From assembly GCA_965153455.1 (NCBI GenBank), contig OZ234493.1, positions 13,816,213 through 13,880,212 on the forward strand: DNA of 64,000 nt, in the 5' to 3' direction. This document shows, in pieces, positions 1 through 10,892 of this stretch. A program made the position numbers and the translations under genes. The notes below the pieces were generated by a model, which was not told the DNA's origin, did not search any database, and saw only the letters and a program-made list of their open reading frames with translations. How positions within the stretch are numbered: position 1 is the first letter of the stretch; every line of letters starts with the position of its first letter. This DNA is from Sphagnum compactum. Lineage: Eukaryota; Bryophyta; Sphagnopsida; Sphagnales.

Positions 1-1
1 G

Positions 2-1771
2 CGAATGCTCATCATGGAAGGAGCTAATGAAACATTCATACAATCTTGTCTCGGACAACATTTCAACCAATTGAAATGGCTCGTCATAAGTTCTGACATG
101 ACACAACTTCCTGAATCAATGCAACACCTTGTTGGTTTAACTGTTTTGCAATTGCAAACTTGTGAAAACCTATTATACATACCAAAATTTCTCATAAACA
201 TGACTTTGTTAATGCATTTAGACTTTGACGACTGTTCCAAACTGACTTCACTACCAACAACAATTGGTGACTTGAAGCATTTGACCAAACTAAATTTGGG
301 AGGATGTTGGAATCTTAAGGAGGTTCCTCAAACCATTGGAAACAACTCTTCATTATCAATATTGGACTTATCTTATTGCCAATCCATTCAATCACTACCA
401 ACAACAATTGGTGACTTGAAGCATTTGACCGAACTAAAGTTGGGAGGATGTGAAAATCTTAAAGAGGTTCCTCAAACCATTGGAAACATCTCCTCATTAT
501 CAATATTGAACTTATCTTATTGCCAATCCATTGAATCACTACCAACAACAATTGCTGACTTGAAGCATTTGACCAAATTACTATTGAGAGAATGTGAAAA
601 TCTTAAGGAGGTTCCTCAAACCATTGGAAACATCTCCTCATTATCAATATTGGACTTATCTTATTGCAAGTCCATTGAATCATTACCAACAACAATTGGT
701 GACTTGAAGCATTTGACCAGATTATGGTTGGAAAGATGTGAAAATCTTAAGGAGGTTCCTCAAACCATTGGAAACATCTCCTCATTATCAATATTGAACT
801 TATCTTCTTGCAAGTCCATTGAATCACTACCAACAACAATTGGTGACTTGAAGCATTTGACCAAACTAAAGTTGGAAGGATGTGAAAATCTTAAGGAGGT
901 TCCTCAAACCATTGGAAACATGTCCTCATTATCAATATTGAACTTATCTTATTGCCAATCCATTGAATCACTACCAACAACAATTGGTGACTTGAAGCAT
1001 TTGACCAAACTAAAGTTGGGAGGATGTTGGAATCTTAAGGAGGTTCCTCAAACCATTGGAAACATCTCTTCATTATCAATATTGAACTTATCTTATTGCA
1101 AGTCCATTGAATCACTACCAACAACAATTGGTGACTTGAAGCATTTGACCACATTACTATTGGGAGGATGTGAAAATCTTAAGGAGGTTCCTCAAACCAT
1201 TGGAAACAACTCTTCATTATCAATATTGGATTTATCTTATTGCCAATCCATTGAATCACTACCAACAACAATTGGTGACTTGAAGCATTTGACCGAACTA
1301 AAGTTGGGAAGATGTGAAAATCTTAAGGAGGTTCCTCAAACCATTGGAAACATCTCCTCATTATCAATATTGGACTTATCTTATTGCAAGTCCATTGAAT
1401 CACTACCAACAACAATTGGTGACTTGAAGCATTTGACCACATTATGGTTGGAAAGATGTGAAAATCTTAAGGAGGTTCCTCAAACCATTGGAAACATCTC
1501 TTCATTATCAATATTGAACTTATCTTATTGCAAGTCCATTGAATCACTACCAACAACAATTGGTGACTTGAAGCATTTGACCGAACTAAAGTTGGAAAGA
1601 TGTGAAAATCTTAAGGAGGTTCCTCAAACCATTGGAAACATCTCTTCATTATCAATATTGGACTTATCTTATTGCAAATCCATTGAATCACTACCAACAA
1701 CAATTGGTGACTTGAAGCATTTGACCGAACTAAAGTTGGGAAGATGTGAAAATCTTAAGGAGGTTCCTTAA
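2..1771 (+). CDS. LRR domain of an NLR-type resistance-like gene, 5' end outside window
   Basis: The frame is open from the left edge to a TAA at 1769-1771, so this is the C-terminal part of a larger protein. After about 80 residues of divergent LRR sequence it consists of alternating 24-residue repeats: LPTTIGDLKHLTxLxLxxC followed by a second type containing KEVPQTIGN and SLSILDLSYC. The LxxLxxLxLxxC spacing is that of plant TIR/NBS-LRR proteins, where LRRs sense effectors or regulate the NB-ARC switch. No TIR, CC or NB-ARC domain is visible because the start lies upstream. The stop replaces a CAA glutamine codon present in every sibling repeat, and the same frame continues with two more good repeats. 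The protein is therefore either truncated or a pseudogene. A stand-alone LRR protein is also possible. Confidence 0.75.
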   Translation, partial: RMLIMEGANETFIQSCLGQHFNQLKWLVISSDMTQLPESMQHLVGLTVLQLQTCENLLYIPKFLINMTLLMHLDFDDCSKLTSLPTTIGDLKHLTKLNLGGCWNLKEVPQTIGNNSSLSILDLSYCQSIQSLPTTIGDLKHLTELKLGGCENLKEVPQTIGNISSLSILNLSYCQSIESLPTTIADLKHLTKLLLRECENLKEVPQTIGNISSLSILDLSYCKSIESLPTTIGDLKHLTRLWLERCENLKEVPQTIGNISSLSILNLSSCKSIESLPTTIGDLKHLTKLKLEGCENLKEVPQTIGNMSSLSILNLSYCQSIESLPTTIGDLKHLTKLKLGGCWNLKEVPQTIGNISSLSILNLSYCKSIESLPTTIGDLKHLTTLLLGGCENLKEVPQTIGNNSSLSILDLSYCQSIESLPTTIGDLKHLTELKLGRCENLKEVPQTIGNISSLSILDLSYCKSIESLPTTIGDLKHLTTLWLERCENLKEVPQTIGNISSLSILNLSYCKSIESLPTTIGDLKHLTELKLERCENLKEVPQTIGNISSLSILDLSYCKSIESLPTTIGDLKHLTELKLGRCENLKEVP

Positions 1772-1994
1772 ACCATTGGAAACATCTCTTCATTATCAAT
1801 AGTGGACTTATCTTATTGCAAGTCCATTGAATCACTACCAACAATAATTGGTGACTTGAAGCATTTGACCACATTATGGTTGGAAAGATGTGAAAATCTT
1901 AAGGAGGTTCCTCAAACCATTGGAAACATCTTTTCATTATCAATATTGGAGTTATCTTATTGCGATTCCATTGAATCACTACCAACAACAATTG
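251..1994 (+). repeat. 144-bp tandem repeat array coding two LRRs per unit
   Basis: Unit starts (CTACCAACAACAATTGGTGA) recur at exactly 144-bp steps: 251, 395, 539, 683, 827, 971, 1115, 1259, 1403, 1547, 1691, 1835 and 1979. Units differ by only a few bases, mostly at the solvent-exposed positions between leucines (for example WN or EN before LKE; KLNL, ELKL or TLWL). Each unit encodes a pair of 24-residue LRRs. Such near identity implies recent unequal crossing-over or gene conversion. Confidence 0.95.
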
Positions 1995-2460
1995 GTGACT
2001 TGAAGCATTTGAAAATCTGAAGGAGGTCCTCAAACCATTGGAAACATCTTCTGATTATCAATATTGGACTTATCTTATTGCAAGTCCATTGAATCACTAC
2101 CAACAACAATTAGTGACTTGAAGCATTTGACCACATTATGGTTGGAAGGATTAAAGAACTTCCTGAAACGATTAGAAGCATCTCCTTACTATCAATATTA
2201 TACTGATCTTATGCAAGTCCATTGAATCATTACTAATAACAATTGGTGACTTGAGGCATTTGACTGAGTTATTATTGGAATGATCAATTGGTGATTTGAA
2301 GCATTTGACCAAACTAAAGTTGGGAGGATGTCAAAATCTTAAAGAGGTTTCTCAAACCATTGGAAACTTTTCCTCATTATTAATATTGGACTTATTTGAT
2401 TGGAAGTACATTGAATCATTACCACAATAATTGGTGACCTGAAGCATTTGACTTTGTTAT
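1772..2460 (+). pseudogene. Decayed 3' tail of the LRR array
   Basis: From 1772 to 2020 the LRR frame continues without an indel and encodes two more repeats. In the unit starting at 1979 about 25 bp are missing and a TGA follows at 2018-2020. Farther on, at least three recognisable but frameshifted copies of the 'ttggtgacttgaagcatttgac' segment remain, near 2110, 2240, 2290 and 2430. They carry deletions and point changes. Divergence increases toward the 3' end, as expected for array-edge units that escape homogenisation. The 300 bp after 2460 are AT-rich with nothing recognisable. Confidence 0.8.
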
Positions 2461-2799
2461 TATCAAAGATTGAGTTTTATGAGTATAAAAGAAAAGTGTT
2501 TTATTTTTTGGAAAATCTTTAATTCCATAGCTAGATTTGTTGTTTTGATATTTTGTCATGTTTTCATGATTGGATTTTAATTTTGAAACTATCTATGAGT
2601 AGATTTGAATGAAGTAATTTTTATTAGTATTAGTTTTATGATATGTTTTATTCCAAATTTAAGTCAAAATATAGGGTTAAGAATTATGTTGATTAGACGA
2701 AGGAGTTAGGAATTTGAACTTCAACAAAAAGTTGCATTATAGTCAATAGGTTTGATGCAACAACATGACTTTAATACTTTGATTTATGAAGAAGAATAA

Positions 2800-4950
2800 A
2801 GATTCAACATGTCAGAAAGGGAGGAAGTAGTACCAAGGTATAGATCTACTTCACCTCCTTATTATCAAAAGGACCATGAGAATGAAAAGTTTGAACAAAG
2901 AACTCAGAATTTTGAACTTTCGATTCATTATGTGGTTGAGTAAGAAGCTGCAACTTAGGGCATCAAAATGTCCAGAAGAGTTGAGCTGGTATTTCTAACT
3001 AGATAGGAAACTATAGTCTTATAAAAAACAGAACCAATAATAGCAAAAGGTGTACTTGTGGCTATCAGAGTAAGGTATAGTGAACCCAGACTTAATCACC
3101 AAAGTGGAAGCATTGCTAGAGGAGTCCTAAGGGATTGGAGCAAAGGAATTCATAAAATGAATAAAGTTCCAAGACCTAACCCTCCACAATGCACATATTG
3201 TCATCAAATTGGACATTAGATTAATGAATGTCCATTTATTGAAAATAATGTGAGGCAAAAATTTGTTGAACATTTCTAGAATTTGAATCTAAAACTTGCA
3301 AGGGCAAAAAACCAAGGACATGTTGAGTTAGAGGATCTATACCATGAAAGGGTTAGAATTTCATATAGACTCAAAGGATAGATCTCAAGAGATAACAAAA
3401 TGGAAATGAGAGCTTAAATTATGGCAGATATAGTACCTATTTTTGTAGCTCTTGCACCAAATATGTTACATCATAACAGTGTTGGAATTACCTATGCAGG
3501 AGCTTTTTATTTTAAAATGGAACCAATAAGATCTGTACCATTATATTTTGTGGCCATGCTTCAATTTATGGTTATAGTTATTGAAGCTCCATTTGTAATA
3601 GCACCAACCCATACTGTTGTTGGTATGAGATTTAGACCACAAACTTTAAAGGTAACACAACTTGTCAATGTGCATAGAGAGATGCCCAAAGAGTTGAACA
3701 AAATTTTTGTTAGACAACCATCATATCCAACAGGAGGAGGATCAAGACCATTAGAACCATTAAGACTTCTAGGACCTTTAGGCTATTTTGGATTGCCAAT
3801 GATGAATTCAAGCAGACCACCATTACCACCAAACAAGCCTTATCCTCGGCCACTTATCTACCATGAGTATGTGAAGAATTCTAACCCAAATGCTCATGTT
3901 CGAGTTTTTAAGACTGCAATTAAAGCAAATGGTGAAACAGAAGATGTAAATATGTTGTTGTTAAAAACTTGTTAATATGTTTAGTTTTACCCTCAAAGAT
4001 ACTATGTCTAACTGGTGTAATAATTACATGGGAGATTACCTAGAATGTATTTTTGCAGAATTATAGTTGGTTTTCTATAAACGATTCAGAATAATTCAAA
4101 ATGATGAGCAAGTCTATCTTTAAAATGAAGTTAATTAGCCAATAGTCTTCAACACAGGACAATAGATAGTTTCCTAACTATTGTTTTCATATCTAGATTA
4201 CAACCATATTTGCGTGTAGCAACAACATGCATGAAGAAAGAAACCATGTAGTAGCATAAGGAAGGAGCTTTGGTTTGTGAGTTATAAGTAATTTATCAGT
4301 ACCACAAAATAGTAAGACAATATTAGTTCAAAAACCTCAAATTATCCTAGAAAAAACATGAATGTATTCTACAAACTGTCACAGAACAAATCACAATGTT
4401 GAAACATGTAAAATCAACAATAGGAAAAATCTATTCTTATAGTTTTTAAGGTTACCACTTAACAAATGAAAGTATAAAGACTTGTGAGGTATTCTTGTCA
4501 TATCTATGGTGACATTTGGCACAAGATCATAAATTGTCATGAGTATAGTGACATGTAGAATATGTTTAAGAACAAAGGAGTGAAGACTATAGAAAAACCA
4601 TATGTCATGAAGCCCAAGGTTGCGAATCCTTCAGTTCATATAGTGGATGTCAACATGGCTACTACCAAGAGAAAGGTTATTGAAGAGCAAGTTTTCAAGG
4701 ACAAAGGTCACGTGGAGGCATTCTAAATTCTAATGAACAAAATTGAAGACTATTGTTTATGTTGTAATCACATAGAAATTCAAAGTGAAGATGTGGTTGT
4801 ATCAATATTTTGGGAATTATCAAAATGACACAGGAAACCTTAATTGGTAAAAGTTGCGGGTAGAAGGTAGAGTATATTCTTGTGACTTTTGAAGAAATAG
4901 AACAATGAATTTCTAATTGGATTTATCGTTTAGGAGTATTAGTTTTGTCT
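2800..4950 (+). mobile_element. Relic of an LTR-retrotransposon gag region
   Basis: One frame runs from about 3050 to 3972. It contains a zinc-knuckle-like CTYCHQIGH...INECPF at about 3190-3235, then a proline-rich stretch and PLIYHEYVKNSNPNAHVRVF. After a single frameshift near 3973-3977 the second frame carries a gag core (FTLKDT..WCNNYMGDYLECIFAEL) and a second knuckle-like CHIYGDIWHKIINC near 4507-4550. In-frame stops sit at 3217, 3277, 3379, 3415, 4064, 4121, 4556 and 4724. No integrase, reverse transcriptase or LTR was recognised. Gag-like content is inferred from general retroelement patterns. Confidence 0.6.
3421..3975 (+). pseudogene. Longest open piece of the decayed gag-like frame (184 codons)
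   Basis: This ATG-initiated stretch is only the part of the relic between two nonsense codons. The upstream frame continues through TAA at 3415 and TAG at 3379 into the knuckle region, so the ATG is an internal methionine. The product is rich in Pro, Met and Asn and ends just before the gag core, which continues in the next frame. Not a gene of its own. Confidence 0.55.
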
Positions 4951-7900
4951 TCAGCGAAATGTCAAAGATTTAGCAGATGAAAGCTAGTAGAAGAAGCAGG
5001 AGAAGGCTTTGAAGAGATTTGCGAATCTACTTGGCGTGTCTCCTCTGTTTGTTGTTCGGGTGTGTGAGACCTACAATTGAAAAGGTTTTTAAACATGAAA
5101 AAGAGAAATGAAAAGTTTAATGTGTTGGAAGCACATTTTCCTTTGCAATAAGGAGGGATGTTAGGAATAAACCACATTCTAAAAGAAAATAAAAGGGAAG
5201 AGATGGAACTTTTAAATAATGATGAAAGAAAAGAAATGTTGGAGGTGAGGCAAGATGAAATGTGAAACTTGAATAGTGATTTCTGGATTGCTAAGATCAT
5301 TTGTTGACAACTGTTGAATTGTAGTTCTTTAAACTTATTTGCTACTTTAGTGGCTTGGTGGAGGTGTCGAAGCTTAGACCACTAGTTGTTGCACGTTGGT
5401 GTCGTCTTAGATGTTTTTTGTGGAATTCTAATTGCATGTTTCCTTCCTCTTATAAAAAGTTTTGTGCAATGTTCATGTGACGAGAATGATAATTTAGAAA
5501 TTCAAAGGAAGTTCCAACTTTTTGTTTTGTGAACATCATCATCTCAAGACGACGAACAAGAATGCTTTATGGTGAAAACTCCTACCTCTCTTATAACTAT
5601 GAGTGCAAAGAGTGGGGCCTCCACTTCGGGGATTTTGATGAAGGAGTACATTCAAAGGCCATTTCTATAAAGTATTTGAAGAAACCTTAAATCTTAATAC
5701 TTTAAACTAATAATATATAATTCGTTATTCTTAAATGTGTTTCTTTAAATTTCTTGATCTTGATCATTTAGACCTTATACCCTATAGTTAGCAAACAACT
5801 TTGGGTTGAATGTTTCTAGTTCATATTGTTTTTTTTGTGTAAAAAATTTGCCATTTAGCGACACGGTGAATTCAATTTTTAGAAAATCCCCAAAATAATC
5901 ATTGCATGTTTCTGATCATCCTTCAATAATTTTAGTTAGAATAAAATGCAACGACAAAAAGATTTAATTCTACCAATTTACTTTTTAAACATACCTCTGA
6001 ATTAAGTAATGACTATTCAACATTTCATAACAAGTTATCTTTTAATGTATATTTAAATGAAATTTACATAAGGAAACATCAATAATCAATTATTATGTAA
6101 TTTATCAAATATCTTATTAAATTTTCTATGTTCATGAACCCAAATTCAATATTAAATTAAAATTAAAATTTTATTTTATTTATCATTCAAGGATACACTA
6201 ATCTTTGATAAACAACTCAAAGGTAGTAAAATATTTATTAAATGGTTCATATTTGAAATATTTATTTAATGTTTCTAAAATTTAATGTATAGAGCTTAGA
6301 TTTAGGGTCATGGATTAAAGATGAATTATATGGTTTATTGTCGAAATTTGATTTATAAGGTTGAATAAATAATTACATAATTTCCTTCTATTATTATGGT
6401 AATATTTCATGTTGGATTAAATTTCTTAAAAATCATTATTGCACTAATATGTCATAATTCATAATTTACATGAAATTTGCATCCAGATCAACTACATCAT
6501 CGTAAATTTGTAAATTGTATCAACAAAAAACAATGGAATGCATTAGTATATACAATTTCTCTGTGTATATTATTGCATTTCATTTTTATGTGTTGAAGGA
6601 ATTTTATCCAACCATGTCACAATTGTTTATGTTGTTGTAGGTAAATCATATTTTCATCATCAAACTACTCATCATCATCATTATCATAAGCTCATGATTT
6701 CAACATGTCCCCTTGAGAAGAAGTTAGTTCACAACTTTAAAGTCTTTCCTTTCAAAACTTGATATCATATAGCACTAGACTTATTATACAATGTGAGTCG
6801 CATTTTATTTTTCAAATCAGATCTTGTTCTTGTTGCAATAAATCATGATCAACAATCCTACGTATTATTGTTTTTTATTTTTATTTTTTGCTTCATGAAA
6901 AAATTTGAACACATACCCATTAGGCTAAATTTTGTTCTATTTTTTTTAGCTTTTCCTTTTGGTGCTAGTGTCCACTAGGTGGTCAAGTTATTGCTTGGAT
7001 TTTTGGACTTTTAAAAAGTCTTAAATTAATTAAATATGTGTTATCTCCCTACCACTTTAGGAATAGGCATAATGTATTGACCTTTTTTTTTCTAGGAAAG
7101 ATAGTCATATGTAAAATGAAGCATTAAGGTGGCTCCATTTGAAAAATAAAGGGTTTATGATGAGGTGGTAGTTGATTAAATAACCCCATATTTTTTTAAG
7201 TCCTCCACACATGACTGTTTGTTTTGCACAAAATATGGAATAGAAGAGGCATATCAAAATGTATATGCAATTTTTTTTGAATTGGACATGTTTGTAAATA
7301 CATCTATTAATTAACATTACTTTTCATGATGGGTGAAAGCACATTAGGGTGTCACAATTTCGATGGATTAGAATCCCTTTTCAAAGTCCTTTTCTAGTGT
7401 AGTTGAAAACTAGCTTAAAATATGACTATATAGATGATATTGAAAATAACATTTTTTCCCATTTCCAATTTCAAATCATGATGTTATAAGACATAAAAAA
7501 TATCACAAATGAATTTTTTTTAAATGCTTAAAAGGGCATTTCAAACAAATTCAATTTTTAGGATTTAAAAAACTCCATAACACAATAAATCAAACTCACA
7601 TTCTATTCATTCAATGGATCTTTAATTTCTTGAACATAATTCTAGTATCCCAAATTTTCAAACTTATAAGATGAACACATTGTAAGATAAAAATCCATAT
7701 CCATGAGTTTTGCAGGTGTGACAAAAAGTGTGAGCAAAATTCAAAAGTCCATTACTTATTGATTATCCATGATTTTGATTTGATTTTTTCATTCTTGGAA
7801 GGTTGATTATGATAGCTTTAGATAAGTGAGTCCCATTTTATTATTCCAATGAATTTTATTTTATTTATTTTCTTCTATTTAAGAAATATAAAAAAGCCTA

Positions 7901-8460
7901 TCATTATGACATCCATATAAGGTCACCGTAATGCGCAAACACCCTGATATGAAAATGTGGTGGGTTGATTAAAATCATAATCTGTAAAGTTATGGAAGTG
8001 AAAATACTTTGCTACACCTATATTTAAAAACCACATGTTTAAAATAGGTTTGTGTATATTCATCAAAATCAAGCAGATGTCATTACCTACAAAGTAAATT
8101 GAAATTCAAGCACAAGTAGATCAAATATTGGATCTATCTTGTTTTTAAGTCCATGACATGCTAAATATACTAATGGACATTGAATTTTTTCATAATAAAG
8201 AACTAAAGTTTTTTCAAATTTTATATTCAATTCATAAAACTCAATGGAAGCATGGAGGCTTCCATAATAAAACTTAAAATTTTTGAACCAAGTTTCTTAT
8301 GTTTATGTTGAATAACCATTATATTTAAAATTTAGATTTGGGGATGTACTTTTTGGTCCACTTTACCATGCTTGGACCCAAATATATTGAGTTAATTTCA
8401 AATATTGAACATTTTAACATGACTTACATTTGGCCTATAACATATTAAAGTTTCGAATGA
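4951..8460. other. AT-rich intergenic DNA, no gene seen
   Basis: This is strongly AT-rich sequence with homopolymer runs and short chance frames. Neither strand shows a domain, a splice-consistent exon series, a tRNA or a clear terminal repeat. It may contain highly decayed elements that cannot be recognised by eye. Confidence 0.6.
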
Positions 8461-9720
8461 AATACTAGGGTTTAAGGTTTTGACTTTTAAGCAGTTAGGG
8501 TTTACAAATATTAATAAATTCATAAACCCACCAAATTATATGCAAAGTTTATTGTTTAGGGTAATGGTTTGAACCTAGGGTAATTGGTTTAGGGCTTAGG
8601 GTTTAGGTTTTTGAGTCTATGGTTTAGAGTTTTGAGTTAAAGGTTTAAAATTTAAACATTAGAATTGATTAATAACATTCAAGGTTTAGGGTTTTGAGTA
8701 TAGGGTTTAAGGTTTTTAACTCAAGGTTTAGGGTTTTGAATATAAGGTTTAGGTTTTTGAATTTAGGGTTTAGGGTTTTAAGTTTAGGATTTAAGGTTTT
8801 TAGTTCAAGGTTTAGGCTTTTGAGTCTAGGGTCTATGGTTTAAGCTTTTGAATTGATTACTAGCATATAGGGTTTAAAAGTAGGGTTTTAAGGTTTTGAG
8901 GTTAATGTTTGGAGGTTTACGGTTTATAATTTGGAGGTTTTGAAGAAAAACCAACATTGAACAATGAATCAAATAGATGACAATGTCATAGATTTCAATA
9001 TGGTGATTTAACGTTTAGGTTATAGGGTTTAACACTTTGATATATAGGGTTTATGGTTTTCATGCGTAGGGTCTAGGGTTTTGATTTAGGGTTTAGGGTA
9101 TAGGGTTTAATGTTTTGATGTATAGGGCTCAAGGTTTTGATACAAAGGGTTTAATGTTTTGAATATAAGGTTTAACACTTTGATGTATAAGGTTTAGGGT
9201 TTAAGGTATTGATTATTATGATTATGGTGATAGTAAGCTTTGTAGCCTTTAGGTGTGGTTTGGTTTGGTATATAATTAAAAGAAAAACAAGAATCGTAAT
9301 TTACATGTAATTAAAACAAATAGATGAAAGTTAAAACAATAATTATGATGATAATTTCAATAGCCATGAAACAACAAAAAAATATGTTTTAGAACTTTAA
9401 TAAATTCATAGACCCACCAAATTATATGCAAATTTTATTGTTTAAGGTAATGGATTGAGCCTAAGGTAACTGGTTTAGGTTTTGAGTTTAGGGTTTAGGT
9501 TTTTGAGTCTAAGGTTTAGGGCTTAAAGTTAAAGGTTTAAAATTTAAACATAAATTTGATTGGTATCATTTAGGGTTTAAGGTTTTGAATATAGGGTTTT
9601 GGTTTTTGAGTATAGGGTTTAGGGTTTTGAATCTACGTTTTTGAGTATATGGTTTAAGGTTTAGGGTTTAGAATTGATTGCTTGCATTTAGGGTTTAAGG
9701 TTTACTTTCAATTTTTACTA
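8461..9720 (+). repeat. Degenerate interstitial telomere-like repeats (TTTAGGG-related)
   Basis: Dozens of TTTAGGG, TTTAAGG and TATAGGG motifs alternate with 'ttttgagt' spacers, all on the G-rich strand. The array is not a clean telomere: units vary and are separated by 5-15 bp. It is interrupted at about 8935-9000 and 9215-9400 by AT-rich sequence. A block starting 'taaattcata..cccaccaaattatatgc' occurs twice (see the separate duplication entry). Confidence 0.85.
8515..9610 (+). repeat. Direct duplication with 886-bp offset inside the telomere-like region
   Basis: About 190 bp beginning at 8515 recur at 9401 in the same order. First comes taaattcata(a/g)acccaccaaattatatgcaaa, then a 'gtttattg' piece, then 'ggtaatgg.ttga.cctagggtaa', 'ttttgagtcta' and 'aggtttaaaatttaaaca'. 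Substitutions are scattered, so the duplication is old. It shows the telomere-like DNA here grew by segmental copying. Confidence 0.75.
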
Positions 9721-10890
9721 TCTTTTATTCACAATGAATGTAATTACACCAACATGTACCATTATTAAACGAGGAAAGGAAAGAATGTGAAGAAAAAGAA
9801 AAGAAAAGAAAAGAGGTGAGAGAAGATCAACATATCAAGGGTTGTCAAAGTCAGATCTTTAAATCTAGATCTAGATCTATTGTGAAAAGATCTTGGAGTG
9901 AAATTTGGAAAGATTGTAGAAGACCATGAGACTCTTTTATTTTCAAAATTCCAAAAGAAAAAGATATGCTTTGTGAGAGTTATGAGATTTTGAAGATTTT
10001 TTGTGTCAGATTTGGGTTTTTGGTCATAATTCCTTTGTTTGAACATTTTTCGGTCTGTTTTATAACATTTGGGATGTTATAGATCATAAAGGATTGTATA
10101 TGTGAGAGGAATTTTATGTCATTTGGATGTGTAGTGAGAGAGATCCAAGTATCTAAAGTTTTAGCCTCAGTTTTGAAGTCAGTTTCGTTTGAAAGTGATA
10201 AATCTTTGTGATCATCATCAATAGAGCTGATATCTTGAGCCAATATTTTGAGCCAATATAAAACATATATATTTAATGTGTCGCCCAAAATCTCAAGGAG
10301 TTTGGAGTTGTTTAGAGCGAGTTGTAAGTCATTTTGTGTTTAGGTCCTAGTTTAAGGTGATTTCAAGGAAGTAGCAAAATCTCTCATATTATGAAGTTAA
10401 ATGAGCTGAAATTTTGAGAGATTGTAGTAGACATAGTTTTTCATGTTTCATCAAAATTCAGATCGATCCAAAGTCACATGTCTAGCTTTGCAAAGTTGTT
10501 GTGATAGAAGTTTATAGTGAAAAGACATTAAAACAAATTTTGAAGTGAAGCAAATATAACTTGGGAGAACTTGAAAGAAGGAATTTGAATATTAGGAACC
10601 GCAAATACATTATCAAGGCCTTCATACAAAAGTTTGGTATGTAATCATGTACTTAATACCATACAAAATATTATACAAGATACGTACATATACGTAAAAC
10701 CTATGTATAGTATAGAATTTCGTATAATACTCAAAACATACATATATATGCAAGGTCCATCTTGTTCAACCTTAACCCTAACCCTAATCCTAGAAACCTA
10801 AAGAAAGAAAACCCTAATCCTAATTTTAAAAACGCAAGGAAGGAAGTAAAATCATTTGTGAAACCCCAAGAAGACATTGAGTGTTGCCTT
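9721..10890. other. AT-rich DNA with minor telomere-like motifs
   Basis: No gene is recognised. Overlapping minus-strand frames at 9765-10288 are low complexity and unlike any family I know. At about 10770-10830 several CCCTAA/CCTAATCC motifs occur just upstream of the copia relic. This may be the decayed 5' flank or LTR of that element, but no LTR boundary or primer-binding site was found. Confidence 0.45.
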
Positions 10891-10892
10891 GA

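Noticed and set aside
1802-2020. Separate small LRR gene
   Set aside because: It is the same frame continuing after the nonsense codon at 1769 and begins at a non-ATG codon in mid-repeat.
8461-9720. True chromosome end
   Set aside because: Repeats are degenerate, interspersed with spacers and flanked by ordinary sequence on both sides; interstitial.
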